Shown in pieces: positions 16,855 through 26,122 of a DNA stretch of 64,000 nt (the first letter of the stretch is position 1; the number at the start of each line of letters is the position of its first letter). Source of the stretch: Bifidobacterium sp. ESL0800 (lineage in GTDB: Bacteria > Actinomycetota > Actinomycetes > Actinomycetales > Bifidobacteriaceae); contig NZ_CP113913.1 in NCBI RefSeq assembly GCF_029395355.1, positions 1,488,001 through 1,552,000 of the forward strand, given 5' to 3'. The notes beneath the pieces were generated by a model that was not told the origin of the DNA, did not search any database, and was given only the letters and a program-made list of their open reading frames with translations. The position numbers were made by a program, and so were the translations under genes.

Positions 16855-16945
16855 TTATCCACATTTGAGGCGTGTCGAGGGTTAACGTCCAAAATTATGC
16901 ACATTTCGGGCTTGATAGCGAGGATAACGAAATGAGTTATTCACA
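16855..16945. promoter_or_regulatory. DnaA-box-like sites upstream of higBA
   Basis: TTATCCACA (16855-16863) is a consensus DnaA box, and TTATTCACA (16937-16945) is a one-mismatch form. The first is followed by TTTGAGGCGTGTC, nearly the same as the sequence following a DnaA box upstream of dnaB at 30920. The region lies between higB and ppk, which are divergently transcribed. Confidence 0.55.
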
Positions 16946-17006
16946 ATATGGTGAATTTTACGTTTTGGAGGTTCCATAGCTCTACGGCAGTGCTTAGAGT
17001 AAGGAT

Positions 17007-19235
17007 ATGGCACAGATTTTTGACGCACCCTCGAAGGCATTGCTCCGCAGCCAGATAGCCGAGCACATCGCCGAAACCGAGAAGTCCGACAAGCGCAAAG
17101 CGCTGCCGGAGGAACAGCCCCTGCCCCCGGACCGCTATTTCGACCGTGAGCTGAGCTGGCTCAAATTCAACAAACGCGTCCTTGAGATGGCGGAGGACCC
17201 TGAAGTCCCACTCTTGGAACGCGCCAACTTTGCCGGTATTTTCGCCTCGAACCTCGACGAATATTTCATGGTGCGCGTGGCCGGGCTCAAACGCCGCATC
17301 GATACCGGCATAGCCGTGACGAGCGCCTCGGGCCTGAGCCCACGCCAGCAGCTACGCTCCATCAGCGAGACCGCGCACGAACTGCAGGCCGAGCACGCCA
17401 ACGAGGCCGTCAAGCACATCCTGCCTGAACTGGCCCGCGAGCACATCGTGTTGTTGAGCTGGGACAGGCTCACCAGCGCCGAACAGGAACGGCTTTCGCG
17501 CTATTACCGCCAGCAGGTCTTCCCGGTCCTGACGCCGCTCGCGTTCGACCCCGCCCATCCATTCCCCTATATTTCCGGCGGTTCCCTGAACCTGGCCATT
17601 CTGGTGGAGAATCCGAACAGCGGCAAGACGCATTTCGCGCGCGTCAAGGTGCCCGACAACCTGAACCGTCTCGTGCCCGTCGACGACCTGACCGACGAGG
17701 AGAGCCGCGAGGAGCGCTACGGCTTCATCACCATGGAGAACCTCATCATCGCCCACCTCGAATCGCTCTTTCCCGGCATGATCATCAAGGAGGCGCGTTC
17801 CTTCCGCGTCACCCGCAACGAGGATATCGACGTGGAAGAGGACGACGCCGAAAACCTCTTGAACGCCATGGAGAAGGAACTGCTGCGCCGTCGTTTCGGG
17901 CCGCCGATCCGCCTCGAAATCAGCGACGCCACCAGCCCGTTCCTCTCCCAGCTTCTGGCACGCCGTCTGCGCGTCAACGAAGAGGAGATCTTCCGCCTGC
18001 CTGCACCGCTGGATATGAAGCTCATGTTCGAGCTGCAGGACATCGACCGCCCGGATCTTAAGAACAAGCCGTTCATCCCCACCACCAACCGCCAGATCGC
18101 CACGGTCGAATCCAGCCGCGCACAGGACATCTTCGCCGCCATCCGCGAGCGCGACATCCTGCTGCACCACCCCTACGATTCGTTCTCCACTTCGGTGCAG
18201 GCCTTCCTGGCCCAGGCCGCGGCCGACCCGAGGGTCCTGGCCATCAAGCAGACGCTCTACCGGACTTCCAGCAATTCGCCGATCATCGACGCGCTGGTCG
18301 ATGCCGCACAGGCCGGCAAACAGGTCTTGGCACTGGTCGAGATCAAAGCACGTTTCGATGAGGATGCCAACATCGCGTGGGCCCGCAAGCTCGAACGCGC
18401 CGGCGTCCACGTCGTCTATGGCATCGTTGGGCTGAAGACCCACTGCAAGCTTTCGCTGGTCGTGCGTCAAGAGGCGGACGGTCTGCGTCGCTACTGCCAC
18501 GTCGGCACGGGCAACTACAACCCGAAAACCGCCCGCCAGTATACCGATCTCGGCCTGCTGACCTGCGATCCGGTGGTCGGGCAAGACTTGACCCGCCTGT
18601 TCAACCAGCTTTCCGGTTACGCGCCGCGCTCCAGCTTCCATCGTCTGCTGGTCGCCCCGCGCACGTGCCGCAGCGGCCTCATCCAGCGTATCCGCCGCGA
18701 GGAGGACGCGGCACGAGCCGGTCATGAAGCATGGATCAAGATCAAGGTCAACTCCATCGTCGACGAAAAGACCATTGACGCGCTCTATCGCGCCAGTCAA
18801 GCCGGGGTCAAAATCGACATCGTGGTACGTGGCATCTGCGCGCTCAAACCTGGTGCCCCGGGCCTGAGCGAGAACATCCGGGTGCATTCCATCCTCGGGC
18901 GTTTCCTCGAACACAGCCGTATCTACGCCTTCGCCAATTCCGCCGGCCCGCAGATCGGCGAGGGGCCGGCAGCCGGGCCGGAAGTCTGGATCGGTTCGGC
19001 CGACCTGATGCACCGCAATCTCGACCGCCGCGTGGAGGCACTGGTACGCATCACCGACCCCGAGGAAGTCGCTTCGCTGATCGATTACGTCGATCTGCAG
19101 ATGGCCGATACCACCTCGTCCTGGCACATGCAGCCGGACGGCACCTATATCCGCCATTCGCACGATTTGGACGGTAAGCCTCTGGTCGATTGCCAGGAGC
19201 TGCTGATCAAGACCCATCAACGTGGTCGCAAGTAA
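17007..19235 (+). CDS. ppk: Polyphosphate kinase 1
   Basis: A 742-residue enzyme that polymerises the gamma phosphate of ATP into inorganic polyphosphate. The N-terminal domain begins [19 protein letters not shown] near residue 42, the PPK1 signature. The phospholipase-D-like halves carry the two conserved His regions: [18 protein letters not shown] with [16 protein letters not shown], and [20 protein letters not shown] with the later [17 protein letters not shown]. The length is typical. The start is supported by AAGGAT. It is followed by a MutT1-type gene 20 bases later, a conserved actinobacterial pair. Confidence 0.97.
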   Translation: MAQIFDAPSKALLRSQIAEHIAETEKSDKRKALPEEQPLPPDRYFDRELSWLKFNKRVLEMAEDPEVPLLERANFAGIFASNLDEYFMVRVAGLKRRIDTGIAVTSASGLSPRQQLRSISETAHELQAEHANEAVKHILPELAREHIVLLSWDRLTSAEQERLSRYYRQQVFPVLTPLAFDPAHPFPYISGGSLNLAILVENPNSGKTHFARVKVPDNLNRLVPVDDLTDEESREERYGFITMENLIIAHLESLFPGMIIKEARSFRVTRNEDIDVEEDDAENLLNAMEKELLRRRFGPPIRLEISDATSPFLSQLLARRLRVNEEEIFRLPAPLDMKLMFELQDIDRPDLKNKPFIPTTNRQIATVESSRAQDIFAAIRERDILLHHPYDSFSTSVQAFLAQAAADPRVLAIKQTLYRTSSNSPIIDALVDAAQAGKQVLALVEIKARFDEDANIAWARKLERAGVHVVYGIVGLKTHCKLSLVVRQEADGLRRYCHVGTGNYNPKTARQYTDLGLLTCDPVVGQDLTRLFNQLSGYAPRSSFHRLLVAPRTCRSGLIQRIRREEDAARAGHEAWIKIKVNSIVDEKTIDALYRASQAGVKIDIVVRGICALKPGAPGLSENIRVHSILGRFLEHSRIYAFANSAGPQIGEGPAAGPEVWIGSADLMHRNLDRRVEALVRITDPEEVASLIDYVDLQMADTTSSWHMQPDGTYIRHSHDLDGKPLVDCQELLIKTHQRGRK

Positions 19236-19255
19236 GATCAAGAAGTAGGCGGTAG

Positions 19256-20764
19256 ATGACCTCCGAGCTCAAACCATCACATGTCGTTGAATCGGCGGGA
19301 GGGATACCTTACCGTTGGATTGCCACCGGTAAGGCCAAAAGCCTCGACGAACGAGCCGAAAAAGCAAGCAAATTCGCCGAGGCACGTGCCTCTCACAGCA
19401 CCAGCAAACGCAAGCGGCAGAAGCACAGACTGCCTTTGAGCGAAGCGGAGATCCACTTCCGCGCCATCATCACGCAACTGGAAGTCTGCTTGGTACATCG
19501 TCCGAAATACGACGATTGGAGCTGGCCGAAAGGCAAGCTCGAGGAACACGAATCCAGCCGTCACGCGGCAATACGCGAGATGGAAGAGGAAACCGGAGTG
19601 CCGGTGGCCTTGGGCCCGAGCATCGGTGAAGTCGAGTATCCGCTCAACGCCGAAGGCAAAAAATCGAAACACACCAAAACAGGATCCAAAACCGCAACAA
19701 TCTACACCAAGCATGTCGTCTATTGGATGGCCCATCCGATTGCGCCGGAAACCGCGAAAAGCCGAAAACAGGTCGTTGGCACCATCAAGCACGCAAAAAC
19801 CAGCGAAATCGACGAGGTGAGATGGCTGACCATCCCTCAGGCCCGAAAGCTGCTTTCGCATCCGCTTGACCGCGATATCCTCGACCAATTCGTCGACCGC
19901 ATCCAGGAGGGTGCGCTTAAGGCCCAGAAACTGATCATCGTGCGTCACAGCAAGGCCGTGGCCCGCAAAAAGTGGAACGGCACCGACGCCGACCGCCCCA
20001 TCATTCCCCGCGGCGCTGCGGCAAGTTTTGCGCTCAACCAAGAATTGGGCTGCTACGCCCCGCAAAAACTCGCTTCGTCCCCTTGGCTGCGCTGCATGGA
20101 GACGCTGGAACCATACGCCTGGCATACGGGACTTGAGATCACACAACTTCCGGCGCTGACCGAAGACGCCTTTGCGGCCGACCCCAATGCGACCTGGCAA
20201 TGCGTCCGCGAGGTCATCGATGATCTGTTTGCCGAAACCGATGGCCTAAGCGCTGCGAAATGTGCGGTGCAAGCCGGCACCAAGGCCGTGGTCAAGATCA
20301 GCGACACCGGTGATGCCGATCTTCCGTCAGCGAATACCGCCGGCAACCCCGCCAGTGACGCGGCAAACGCCGGCAAAATCGAAAGCTCTTCCAAAGTGAT
20401 ACCACGTTCGGACACGAATACCGCGAATCCACAACCGTTGGCACAAAGCTCGCAGCCATCCGGCCAACACGACGAGACCGACAATGCTGCGATTGACTTA
20501 ACCGCGAAACAGAAGGCGGCAGCCACGCCGATGAACGCACCAAAGCAATACAGCCGAACTACCGCGATCTGTATGCACCGGCCCGTCATCGGCGACATTT
20601 TCGAGCATCTGCGCCCCATGTGCGCCTCGAAATCACTGGCCAAGCAGCTCATCGCCAAATCGCCTTATATGCCGACCGGTAATGCGGTAGCATTGTTCAT
20701 CGTGAAAGACGCGGAAGGCCCGCGCATCATCGATATCCAAAGAATGGCTCCAGTTGTCTACTAA
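19256..20764 (+). CDS. mutT1: MutT1-type Nudix hydrolase fused to a histidine phosphatase
   Basis: A 502-residue two-domain protein. The Nudix box GKLEEHESSRHAAIREMEEE, completed by TGV (about residues 91-113), gives the GX5EX7REUXEEXGU pattern. From about residue 225, LIIVRHSKA starts a histidine-phosphatase domain whose second conserved His is in MHRPVIGDIFEHL near residue 443. Mycobacterial MutT1 has the same layout and hydrolyses 8-oxo-(d)GTP and diadenosine polyphosphates. Unlike it, this protein has an 85-residue Asn/Ser/Ala-rich insert at about residues 350-435 inside the phosphatase domain. It is downstream of ppk and overlaps the start of the next gene, so the three are probably one operon. 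Confidence 0.9.
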   Translation: MTSELKPSHVVESAGGIPYRWIATGKAKSLDERAEKASKFAEARASHSTSKRKRQKHRLPLSEAEIHFRAIITQLEVCLVHRPKYDDWSWPKGKLEEHESSRHAAIREMEEETGVPVALGPSIGEVEYPLNAEGKKSKHTKTGSKTATIYTKHVVYWMAHPIAPETAKSRKQVVGTIKHAKTSEIDEVRWLTIPQARKLLSHPLDRDILDQFVDRIQEGALKAQKLIIVRHSKAVARKKWNGTDADRPIIPRGAAASFALNQELGCYAPQKLASSPWLRCMETLEPYAWHTGLEITQLPALTEDAFAADPNATWQCVREVIDDLFAETDGLSAAKCAVQAGTKAVVKISDTGDADLPSANTAGNPASDAANAGKIESSSKVIPRSDTNTANPQPLAQSSQPSGQHDETDNAAIDLTAKQKAAATPMNAPKQYSRTTAICMHRPVIGDIFEHLRPMCASKSLAKQLIAKSPYMPTGNAVALFIVKDAEGPRIIDIQRMAPVVY

Positions 20765-21890
20765 CACAGTGCATTACAGTTCCGGCTCCGTCAATTCCGC
20801 CCATCCGGGCTTCGCGCCCGCGCGGACGGGTTCCTCACGCCCAGCCCGTCCAGCCCAACTCGACCCGGCGTTGACCGAGAAGATGGCCGGCGGCATGGAT
20901 CCGGAGGAGATCAACGAGATGAGCCACGCCTCGGCGCAGGCCATGCTCGACCGCGTGCACCATACACAGGACCCGAAGATCGTGCAGCGCGTGCTCACCC
21001 TGGTCGACCGCGAAGGCGTCGATATCATCGCCGAGTTGTGGAGCAGATCGGAACCCGATTCCCTGCCCGGCATCCTATGGCGACTGTATCTGCTGCGCAC
21101 CTGGATGCGCCGCAACCAGCGATCGCTGGCAAGCCTGTATCGCATCGCCGAACCCGAGGACACCGCAGCCTCGGCCATCGCCGGCGTCGACACACCGCCC
21201 AGCGCGGAAGACATCGTACATACCGCGGATTCCATACTTTCCGGGGCGTTCACCGGTGATTTCGCAGTCGCGTTGGAACGTGCCTCGGCCTTTATCGACG
21301 TGATTGCCAAGGGCCTCGCGATACGTGCGAAAATGCTGACCGGCAGGGCGCGCAAAGTCGAGGCCGCTCAGGCCGCCCGACGCGAAGCGCATCTGCGCGA
21401 CCTGCAGCGTGAGATCGAAGCTGCCGAAGCCGCTCAAGAAGCTCAGCAAGTTGCCGACGAGGCTGCCGACAAAAGCGGCGCCGACCAGCAAAATCACGGC
21501 AATGGCGGAAACAGCCGAAACAAGAACGCAGAAACAGGCCATACCGGAAACCAAACCAACGGGCATACGGCGACCGAGAATCCCGACAATCTCAATCCCT
21601 CCGGCAACAGTGCCGACACGACCGACCGCGGAAATCACCATGAAAATAATCACACCGAATACGGCGACAGCAATCGCAACGGCACCACAGCCAACCGCTA
21701 CAATTCCGCTCTGAACGACGCCGAAACGCGCTACCGGGCAGGCAAAGGCCCGGCGAGCTCGGCCGGCCCGGCATCGAACGACCCGCGCACTGTGGCTGCA
21801 CGCTTGCTGCACACCGGCAGCAACCTCATGACCACTTCCGCAGATTTCCGCCACGGGGCCGGCCTCTGGCGTCAAGGAAAACTCGAGTAA
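20754..21890 (+). CDS. Hypothetical helical protein, operonic with ppk-mutT1
   Basis: A 378-residue protein that I do not recognise. Residues about 35-130 are predicted helical with regular Leu/Ile spacing (MDPEEINEMSHASAQAML, VLTLVDREGVDIIAELW). Residues about 160-240 form a long Ala/Glu/Arg-rich helix likely to coil (RKVEAAQAARREAHLRDLQR). Residues about 240-340 are Asn/Thr/Gly-rich and disordered. There is no membrane segment. The frame opens with TTG at 20754, overlapping the mutT1 stop; GTG at 20769 is an alternative, and neither has a strong ribosome site. Overlap with mutT1 suggests translational coupling. Confidence 0.75.
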   Translation: MSTNTVHYSSGSVNSAHPGFAPARTGSSRPARPAQLDPALTEKMAGGMDPEEINEMSHASAQAMLDRVHHTQDPKIVQRVLTLVDREGVDIIAELWSRSEPDSLPGILWRLYLLRTWMRRNQRSLASLYRIAEPEDTAASAIAGVDTPPSAEDIVHTADSILSGAFTGDFAVALERASAFIDVIAKGLAIRAKMLTGRARKVEAAQAARREAHLRDLQREIEAAEAAQEAQQVADEAADKSGADQQNHGNGGNSRNKNAETGHTGNQTNGHTATENPDNLNPSGNSADTTDRGNHHENNHTEYGDSNRNGTTANRYNSALNDAETRYRAGKGPASSAGPASNDPRTVAARLLHTGSNLMTTSADFRHGAGLWRQGKLE

Positions 21891-21988
21891 TTCGCTGGCC
21901 TACAGCCGACCGGAATCCGTACTTTACGCGCTCGGCGTGTAAACGGAGGACGACCCGTTATACTTGGAAGTTGCGCTGGACCGTGCTT

Positions 21989-22009
21989 AAGCCCCGGGCT
22001 TCATTTTTT
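21989..22009 (+). terminator. Short hairpin with T run after the ppk operon
   Basis: AAGCC-CCG-GGCTT followed by CATTTTTT, about 100 bases past the stop at 21890. The stem is short but the T run is good. Confidence 0.5.
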
Positions 22010-22160
22010 GCCGCTGCGAGCGGCGTTCGCGCCGACAGGCGCTTTCGCGGTTCAGCGTTTTACTTTTCATTATTACCATTTCCACGCTGAATTTGATTCT
22101 GGCCTATACCCCCTGAATAGCGACACTAATCCGACTTATATGAAGTACAAACATTGCAAA

Positions 22161-22273
22161 ATGCGTCGTTACCAGCAGCATAGGGGGTATATGTGCTGGA
22201 AACAACGCATCCAGTAACGTTAAATGCGTCTTTTCCAGCACATATACCTCACTTACCGCTGGAAACAACGCAT
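22161..22273. repeat. Two tandem palindromes with 63-bp period upstream of upp
   Basis: The left arms ATGCGTCGTTACCAGCA (22161-22177) and ATGCGTCTTTTCCAGCA (22224-22240) are 63 bp apart. The right arms TGCTGGAAACAACGCAT (22194-22210) and GCTGGAAACAACGCAT (22258-22273) are also 63 bp apart. A cross-pairing joins 22186-22210 with 22224-22248 over 25 bases with two mismatches. The remainder of 21891-22399 shows no gene. The element may sit in the upp leader or be an independent structure. Confidence 0.8.
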
Positions 22274-22399
22274 TTATCAGCGGTCCCGGTCAATTACCGG
22301 ATTCACTGTTTTACTGCGTTTACTGAGATATTTGTGCCGATATGCACAATTTCGGTTTTCGATTTTCAAAAAGACACGGCAAGGCATATCCTTGGAAGT

Positions 22400-23038
22400 A
22401 TGCAAGTACATGTTTTGGATCACCCGCTGGTCGAGCACAAGCTCACCGTTCTGCGGGATAAGAACACACCCTCCAACATCTTCCGCGAGCTCATCAGCGA
22501 ACTGGTGACGCTCGAGGCCTACGAAGCCACGCGCAACCTCGACGTGGTCGACCGCGATATCGAGACGCCGATCGCCAAGATGACCGGCAAGCACCTCGCC
22601 AGCCCGCGCCCCATGGTCGTCCCGATCCTACGCGCCGGCTTGGGAATGCTCGATGGCATGACCCGCCTGCTGCCCACCGCCGAAGTCGGATTCCTCGGCA
22701 TGAAGCGCGACGAGGACACCCTCGACATCATCACCTACGCCAACCGCCTGCCCGATGACCTCACCGGCCGTCAGTGCTTCCTCCTGGACCCGATGCTCGC
22801 CACCGGCGGCACCACCGTCGCAGCCACGCACTATCTGGCCGAGCGCGGCGCCAAGGACATCACCTCGATCAACATCTTGGCGGCGACCCCTGGCTTGAAG
22901 CACGTCGAAGAGACGCTCGACCCATCCATCGACTTCAAGGTCGTGGTGTGCGGCGTCGATGAGAGGCTCAACGAGCACGGCTATATCGTCCCGGGCCTCG
23001 GCGACGCTGGCGACCGTCTCTACGGCCTGATCGACTGA
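22400..23038 (+). CDS. upp: Uracil phosphoribosyltransferase
   Basis: A 212-residue salvage enzyme that makes UMP from uracil and PRPP in the cytosol. It starts [20 protein letters not shown], as in the family. [17 protein letters not shown] and [12 protein letters not shown] (the PRPP-binding loop, near residue 130) are diagnostic, and the C-terminus [16 protein letters not shown] is the uracil-binding end. ATG 22400 gives the canonical length; the frame stays open upstream but is not conserved. It is a single gene ending in a hairpin at 23069. Confidence 0.96.
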   Translation: MQVHVLDHPLVEHKLTVLRDKNTPSNIFRELISELVTLEAYEATRNLDVVDRDIETPIAKMTGKHLASPRPMVVPILRAGLGMLDGMTRLLPTAEVGFLGMKRDEDTLDIITYANRLPDDLTGRQCFLLDPMLATGGTTVAATHYLAERGAKDITSINILAATPGLKHVEETLDPSIDFKVVVCGVDERLNEHGYIVPGLGDAGDRLYGLID

Positions 23039-23068
23039 GCCAGGGCTCAGCCGGACTTATCCGTTTTA

Positions 23069-23105
23069 GAAAGCCTTTCCGAACAACGTTTCGCCAAAGG
23101 CTTTC
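23069..23105 (+). terminator. Hairpin downstream of upp
   Basis: GAAAGCCTTT (23069-23078) pairs with AAAGGCTTTC (23096-23105), 30 bases past the upp stop. The stem is perfect over 10 bp; the T tract after it is weak. Confidence 0.6.
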
Positions 23106-23118
23106 CTTGTATCTGAAG

Positions 23119-23163
23119 ATGTGGGGGTTATAGGCCAAATATTCTGGCCTATAACCCCCACAT
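23119..23163. repeat. Perfect 18-bp inverted repeat between upp and the UbiB-like gene
   Basis: 23119-23136 (starting ATGTGGGGGTTA) and 23146-23163 are exact reverse complements around a 9-base loop. The element lies between convergent genes, with no T run on either side. Confidence 0.8.
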
Positions 23164-23227
23164 GGTGGATACGCCCGCTGAATCCGACAAGTCCGTAACA
23201 GTTGACTCGACGCGAACACGTCCGCCG

Positions 23228-25273
23228 CTACTTGCCTTTGGCGGCTTTCTTCGCTTTGCGGCCTTTGAAATAGATGTCGAAGACGATCCAGGCGCCGAGG
23301 ATGAACGCGACGACATAACCCATGAAACCGACCACGGGGATGCCGAAAACGATGGGTTTCATGCCGGCGTAGTAGACGATGGACGAACCGACGAACAGGC
23401 CGACCACGATCAGCGCCATGGTCAGGCGATTGATCATGTCGGAAATCTGCTTCAGCGGCTCCTCACTGCCGACGATCTCCATGTTCATCCGCAGCTGGCC
23501 GCGGGTGAGCATACGCATGGCGACCTTGCTCTCCGCAAGCGCATCGAGCGACCCGTGCAGCGCTTTGTTGCCTTCGATGCCAAGCGACTTGATCTCGTCG
23601 ACGGCGACCTCGTCCAAGCGTTTGCTGGTGGTGGCATGGTCGGTGATGATCTGAATCATGTTGACGTCGGGAATGAACTCGTCCAGAGTGCCTTCGAGCG
23701 TGACCATCGCGCGGCTCATCGTCGTAATGGTCGAAGGGACCTCGATGCCGTGACGTTGCGCAAGATTGGTCAGCGCCATCGCGAACTCGGCGATGTTGAG
23801 ATCGGCGAGATCGACCTTGCCATATTCCTCCACGATCACGTCGAGATCGCTCAACAGCTGCGGATAATCCTCGGAATCAGGTTGGACGTCGGCAAACCGC
23901 AGCAACCCGTCGGCGAGCGCCGGCGAATCCTGCTTGCCCACGGCGAAAATCATCTGCCGCAGCACCTGACGCGTTTTGCGGTCGAGACGGCCGACCATCC
24001 CCAGATCGATCAGAATGATCTTACCTCCGGAAATGATGACGTTGCCCGGGTGCGGGTCGGCATGGAAGAAGCCGTTGTCGAGGATCTGCGCCGCATAGTT
24101 GTCGACCAGTTTGGTGCCGATTTCCTTCAAATCGTAGCCTTCCTCGATGAGTTTGCCGGTATGGTTCAACGAAATGCCGTCGATATAATCCATCACCACG
24201 ACGTGCTGGGTGCACAGGTCCATATACGGTTTCGGGCAGTCCATATAGCGGTACGGTTCGCAGAAACGCTTGAATTCCGCGAGATGCCGCGCTTCTATCA
24301 GGAAGTCCGTCTCATCCTCGAACGTGTCCCAAAGCTCTTCGACCACACCGCCGAGGTCGACCACCTGCATGCTGGAGCCCATGAAGCGCGTGGCGGCCTT
24401 GGCGATCGAACGCATGATGGAGACGTCCTGCGCCATCGTCTGCCGCACGCCCGGCCGCTGCACCTTCACCGCAACGTCCTCGCCGGTGACGAGGGTGGCG
24501 CGATGCACCTGGGCCAAGGAAGCGGAACCCAACGGCTTGGGATCGATATCGGCGAAAATCTCGTCCACCGGACGCCCGTATTCCTGCTCCAGCGTTTCAA
24601 CAACCGTCTGATATGGCATCGGATCGGCATCGGCGCGCAATTTCGCCAGTTCATCGCAATACTGCTGCGGCAGAATCTCCGAACGCATCGAAAGCATCTG
24701 GCCGGCTTTGACGAAAGTCGGACCGAGCGCCTCCAGCATCAGCCGCATCTTACGGGGCGTAATCCCTTTGGTGACGTCGAACTGGCCCATGATCTTGACG
24801 ATCTGGCCGAGACGTTTGACATTGCCACGACGGGTCAGGTGGTAGCGTTGCGCAAACGATTCGCGCCGACCGAAAAGGTTGATTTCGTCGTCGTCAGCGG
24901 CTGAGGCGACCGAGTCAGCCAAACTGGCCGAGGCTGTCGAGGCGGCTGAGCTGGGCGCTGACACAGACGTATCTTCAGAGGCTTTTTTCGAATCGGGCCC
25001 TTGGGGATGGAACTCCTCGGGCTCGGCCTTCCTAGACCGGGGCTCTTCCGGCTGAGATTTGCTGAGCTGAGACTCCCCCGGCTGGGTCTCTTTCAACGTA
25101 GTTTTTTCTGACGGAGATCCCTTAGGCTCAGACCCTTTTGGCTGAGGTTCTTCCGTCCCGGCACTTTTTTCAGATTTGCCGAAATTACCGAGATTGTCGG
25201 CGCTAGTCGTTTCTTCGGAGTCATTTTGGGCATAATGGCCTTTCAGCGCGGCATTGGAAACCTTATCGTCCAT
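23228..25273 (-). CDS. ABC1/UbiB-family atypical kinase-like protein
   Basis: A 681-residue protein. Residues 1 to about 125 are low complexity (P, E, S, K-rich). The kinase-like ABC1 domain follows: FVKAGQMLSMR is the KxGQ signature, LGSASLAQVHRA is the Ala-rich nucleotide loop, DPHPGNV and LIDLGMVG are the catalytic and metal-binding motifs. Two hydrophobic helices close the C-terminus. Relatives (UbiB, COQ8) support quinone or lipid metabolism; bifidobacteria are not known for respiratory quinones, so the role is open. ATG 25273 has AGGTG in front, preferred over GTG 25279. It follows the phasin-like gene by 34 bases; the two are probably one operon. Confidence 0.87.
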   Translation of the reverse strand: MDDKVSNAALKGHYAQNDSEETTSADNLGNFGKSEKSAGTEEPQPKGSEPKGSPSEKTTLKETQPGESQLSKSQPEEPRSRKAEPEEFHPQGPDSKKASEDTSVSAPSSAASTASASLADSVASAADDDEINLFGRRESFAQRYHLTRRGNVKRLGQIVKIMGQFDVTKGITPRKMRLMLEALGPTFVKAGQMLSMRSEILPQQYCDELAKLRADADPMPYQTVVETLEQEYGRPVDEIFADIDPKPLGSASLAQVHRATLVTGEDVAVKVQRPGVRQTMAQDVSIMRSIAKAATRFMGSSMQVVDLGGVVEELWDTFEDETDFLIEARHLAEFKRFCEPYRYMDCPKPYMDLCTQHVVVMDYIDGISLNHTGKLIEEGYDLKEIGTKLVDNYAAQILDNGFFHADPHPGNVIISGGKIILIDLGMVGRLDRKTRQVLRQMIFAVGKQDSPALADGLLRFADVQPDSEDYPQLLSDLDVIVEEYGKVDLADLNIAEFAMALTNLAQRHGIEVPSTITTMSRAMVTLEGTLDEFIPDVNMIQIITDHATTSKRLDEVAVDEIKSLGIEGNKALHGSLDALAESKVAMRMLTRGQLRMNMEIVGSEEPLKQISDMINRLTMALIVVGLFVGSSIVYYAGMKPIVFGIPVVGFMGYVVAFILGAWIVFDIYFKGRKAKKAAKGK

Positions 25274-25307
25274 CGTCACCTGAAATCAAAATCTACAGCT
25301 ATAGGAT

Positions 25308-25589
25308 TTATTCGGCTTTTTCGTCGCCTTCATCGGACTTGTCGGCGTCCGGCTTGCTGCCCTCGGCCTCGTCCTTGGCTTTGGCGTTCTGCTCTTTCAT
25401 ATCGTCTTTGACTTCCTGCGCCTTGTGCTTGAGCTCGGTGTTGAGCGTCCTGCCCTGCTCCACCGTCAGCTCGCCCTTCTTGACCAGCGCGTCGACGATT
25501 TCCTGCCCTTTTTCAGCGGTAGTCGCCATTGCTCCGATGCCGGCCAGAAACACGGTGCGCAGCCCGTCGCCCAGTTTGTAATCAGCCAT
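25308..25589 (-). CDS. Phasin-like small helical protein
   Basis: A 93-residue protein: MADYKLGDGLRTVFLAGIGAMATTAEKG, EIVDALVKKGELTVEQG, then a long charged helix of Lys, Glu and Asp. This matches the PhaF/PhaI-like 'phasin family' architecture, with an N-terminal amphipathic segment and a coiled-coil tail. In other bacteria such proteins coat hydrophobic surfaces or act as partners. Here it directly precedes the ABC1 kinase-like gene, a known pairing in actinobacteria. The function is inferred from family likeness only. Confidence 0.78.
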   Translation of the reverse strand: MADYKLGDGLRTVFLAGIGAMATTAEKGQEIVDALVKKGELTVEQGRTLNTELKHKAQEVKDDMKEQNAKAKDEAEGSKPDADKSDEGDEKAE

Positions 25590-25891
25590 GATTCCTCTTT
25601 CACTAGTAGTGACACCCGTACTACTAATCTAGCCTATTTGCAAAGAATATCCCAGCAGTGGAAATAGGACCATCCGGTGTACTGCCAAGTTACACTACGA
25701 AAACGATGAGTTCAGCATCGTCGGCCCAACCGCCTCGATGGAACATTACGAATGCGGCAAGCACAGCCTTTCAGATTGATGCCGTGCCTGTAAAACCGGT
25801 TACCCTCTAAAAACAAATACAACGACATTGACTATATAATTACATAAAATACCAAATATCAGTAATGATGGTTATTTTTTAGGAGGCTACA
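25590..25891. other. Intergenic promoter region between divergent units
   Basis: About 300 bases with no gene. TAGTAGT (25604-25610) and ACTACTA (25620-25626) form an inverted repeat just upstream of the phasin-like gene, a possible operator. The right part is AT-rich and should hold the promoter of the interrupted gene at 25892, which has a strong AGGAGG. Confidence 0.45.
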
Positions 25892-26122
25892 ATGCCGAAT
25901 TCGAACAGTTTGTACGTCGGTATAAGCCAAGCGAATCGATATATCTCCGACTTGTCGGATCGACTCAACGCAGCCTAAGAAAATCTCAACCGCCTACGCG
26001 AACTGCTCTCTTACGTCTCCCAGAAGCAAAACAGCTTTCTGAACAATCAAGGACGACGTCAAAGCAGCTTCAGCAAAGAAGCCAGTACCAACAACGACAA
26101 ACAGGAGTGCAATCAAATATGA
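25892..26122 (+). pseudogene. Small helical protein gene interrupted by an in-frame TAA
   Basis: A strong AGGAGG precedes ATG 25892. The frame reads 28 codons (MPNSNSLYVGISQANRYISD, then LSDRLNAA) to a TAA at 25976-25978. It then continues open for 47 codons (ENLNRLRELLSYVSQKQNSF and so on) to a TGA at 26120-26122. That TGA overlaps the ATG of the next gene as ATGA. The helical, heptad-like character is continuous across the TAA, and the frame is intact to a coupled stop. This suggests a 75-residue coiled-coil protein disrupted by a point mutation, a sequencing error, or programmed readthrough. Small helical secreted proteins of the WXG100 or LXG-partner type look similar, but I cannot confirm membership. 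Confidence 0.6.

Noticed and set aside
17352..19241. Long reverse-strand reading frame opposite ppk
   Set aside because: It is an artefact of GC-rich codon usage on the opposite strand; the forward frame is a complete, well-conserved polyphosphate kinase.
23162..24904. Long forward reading frame opposite the ABC1 kinase-like gene
   Set aside because: The reverse strand carries all ABC1 motifs; the forward frame has no family resemblance and begins inside a palindrome.
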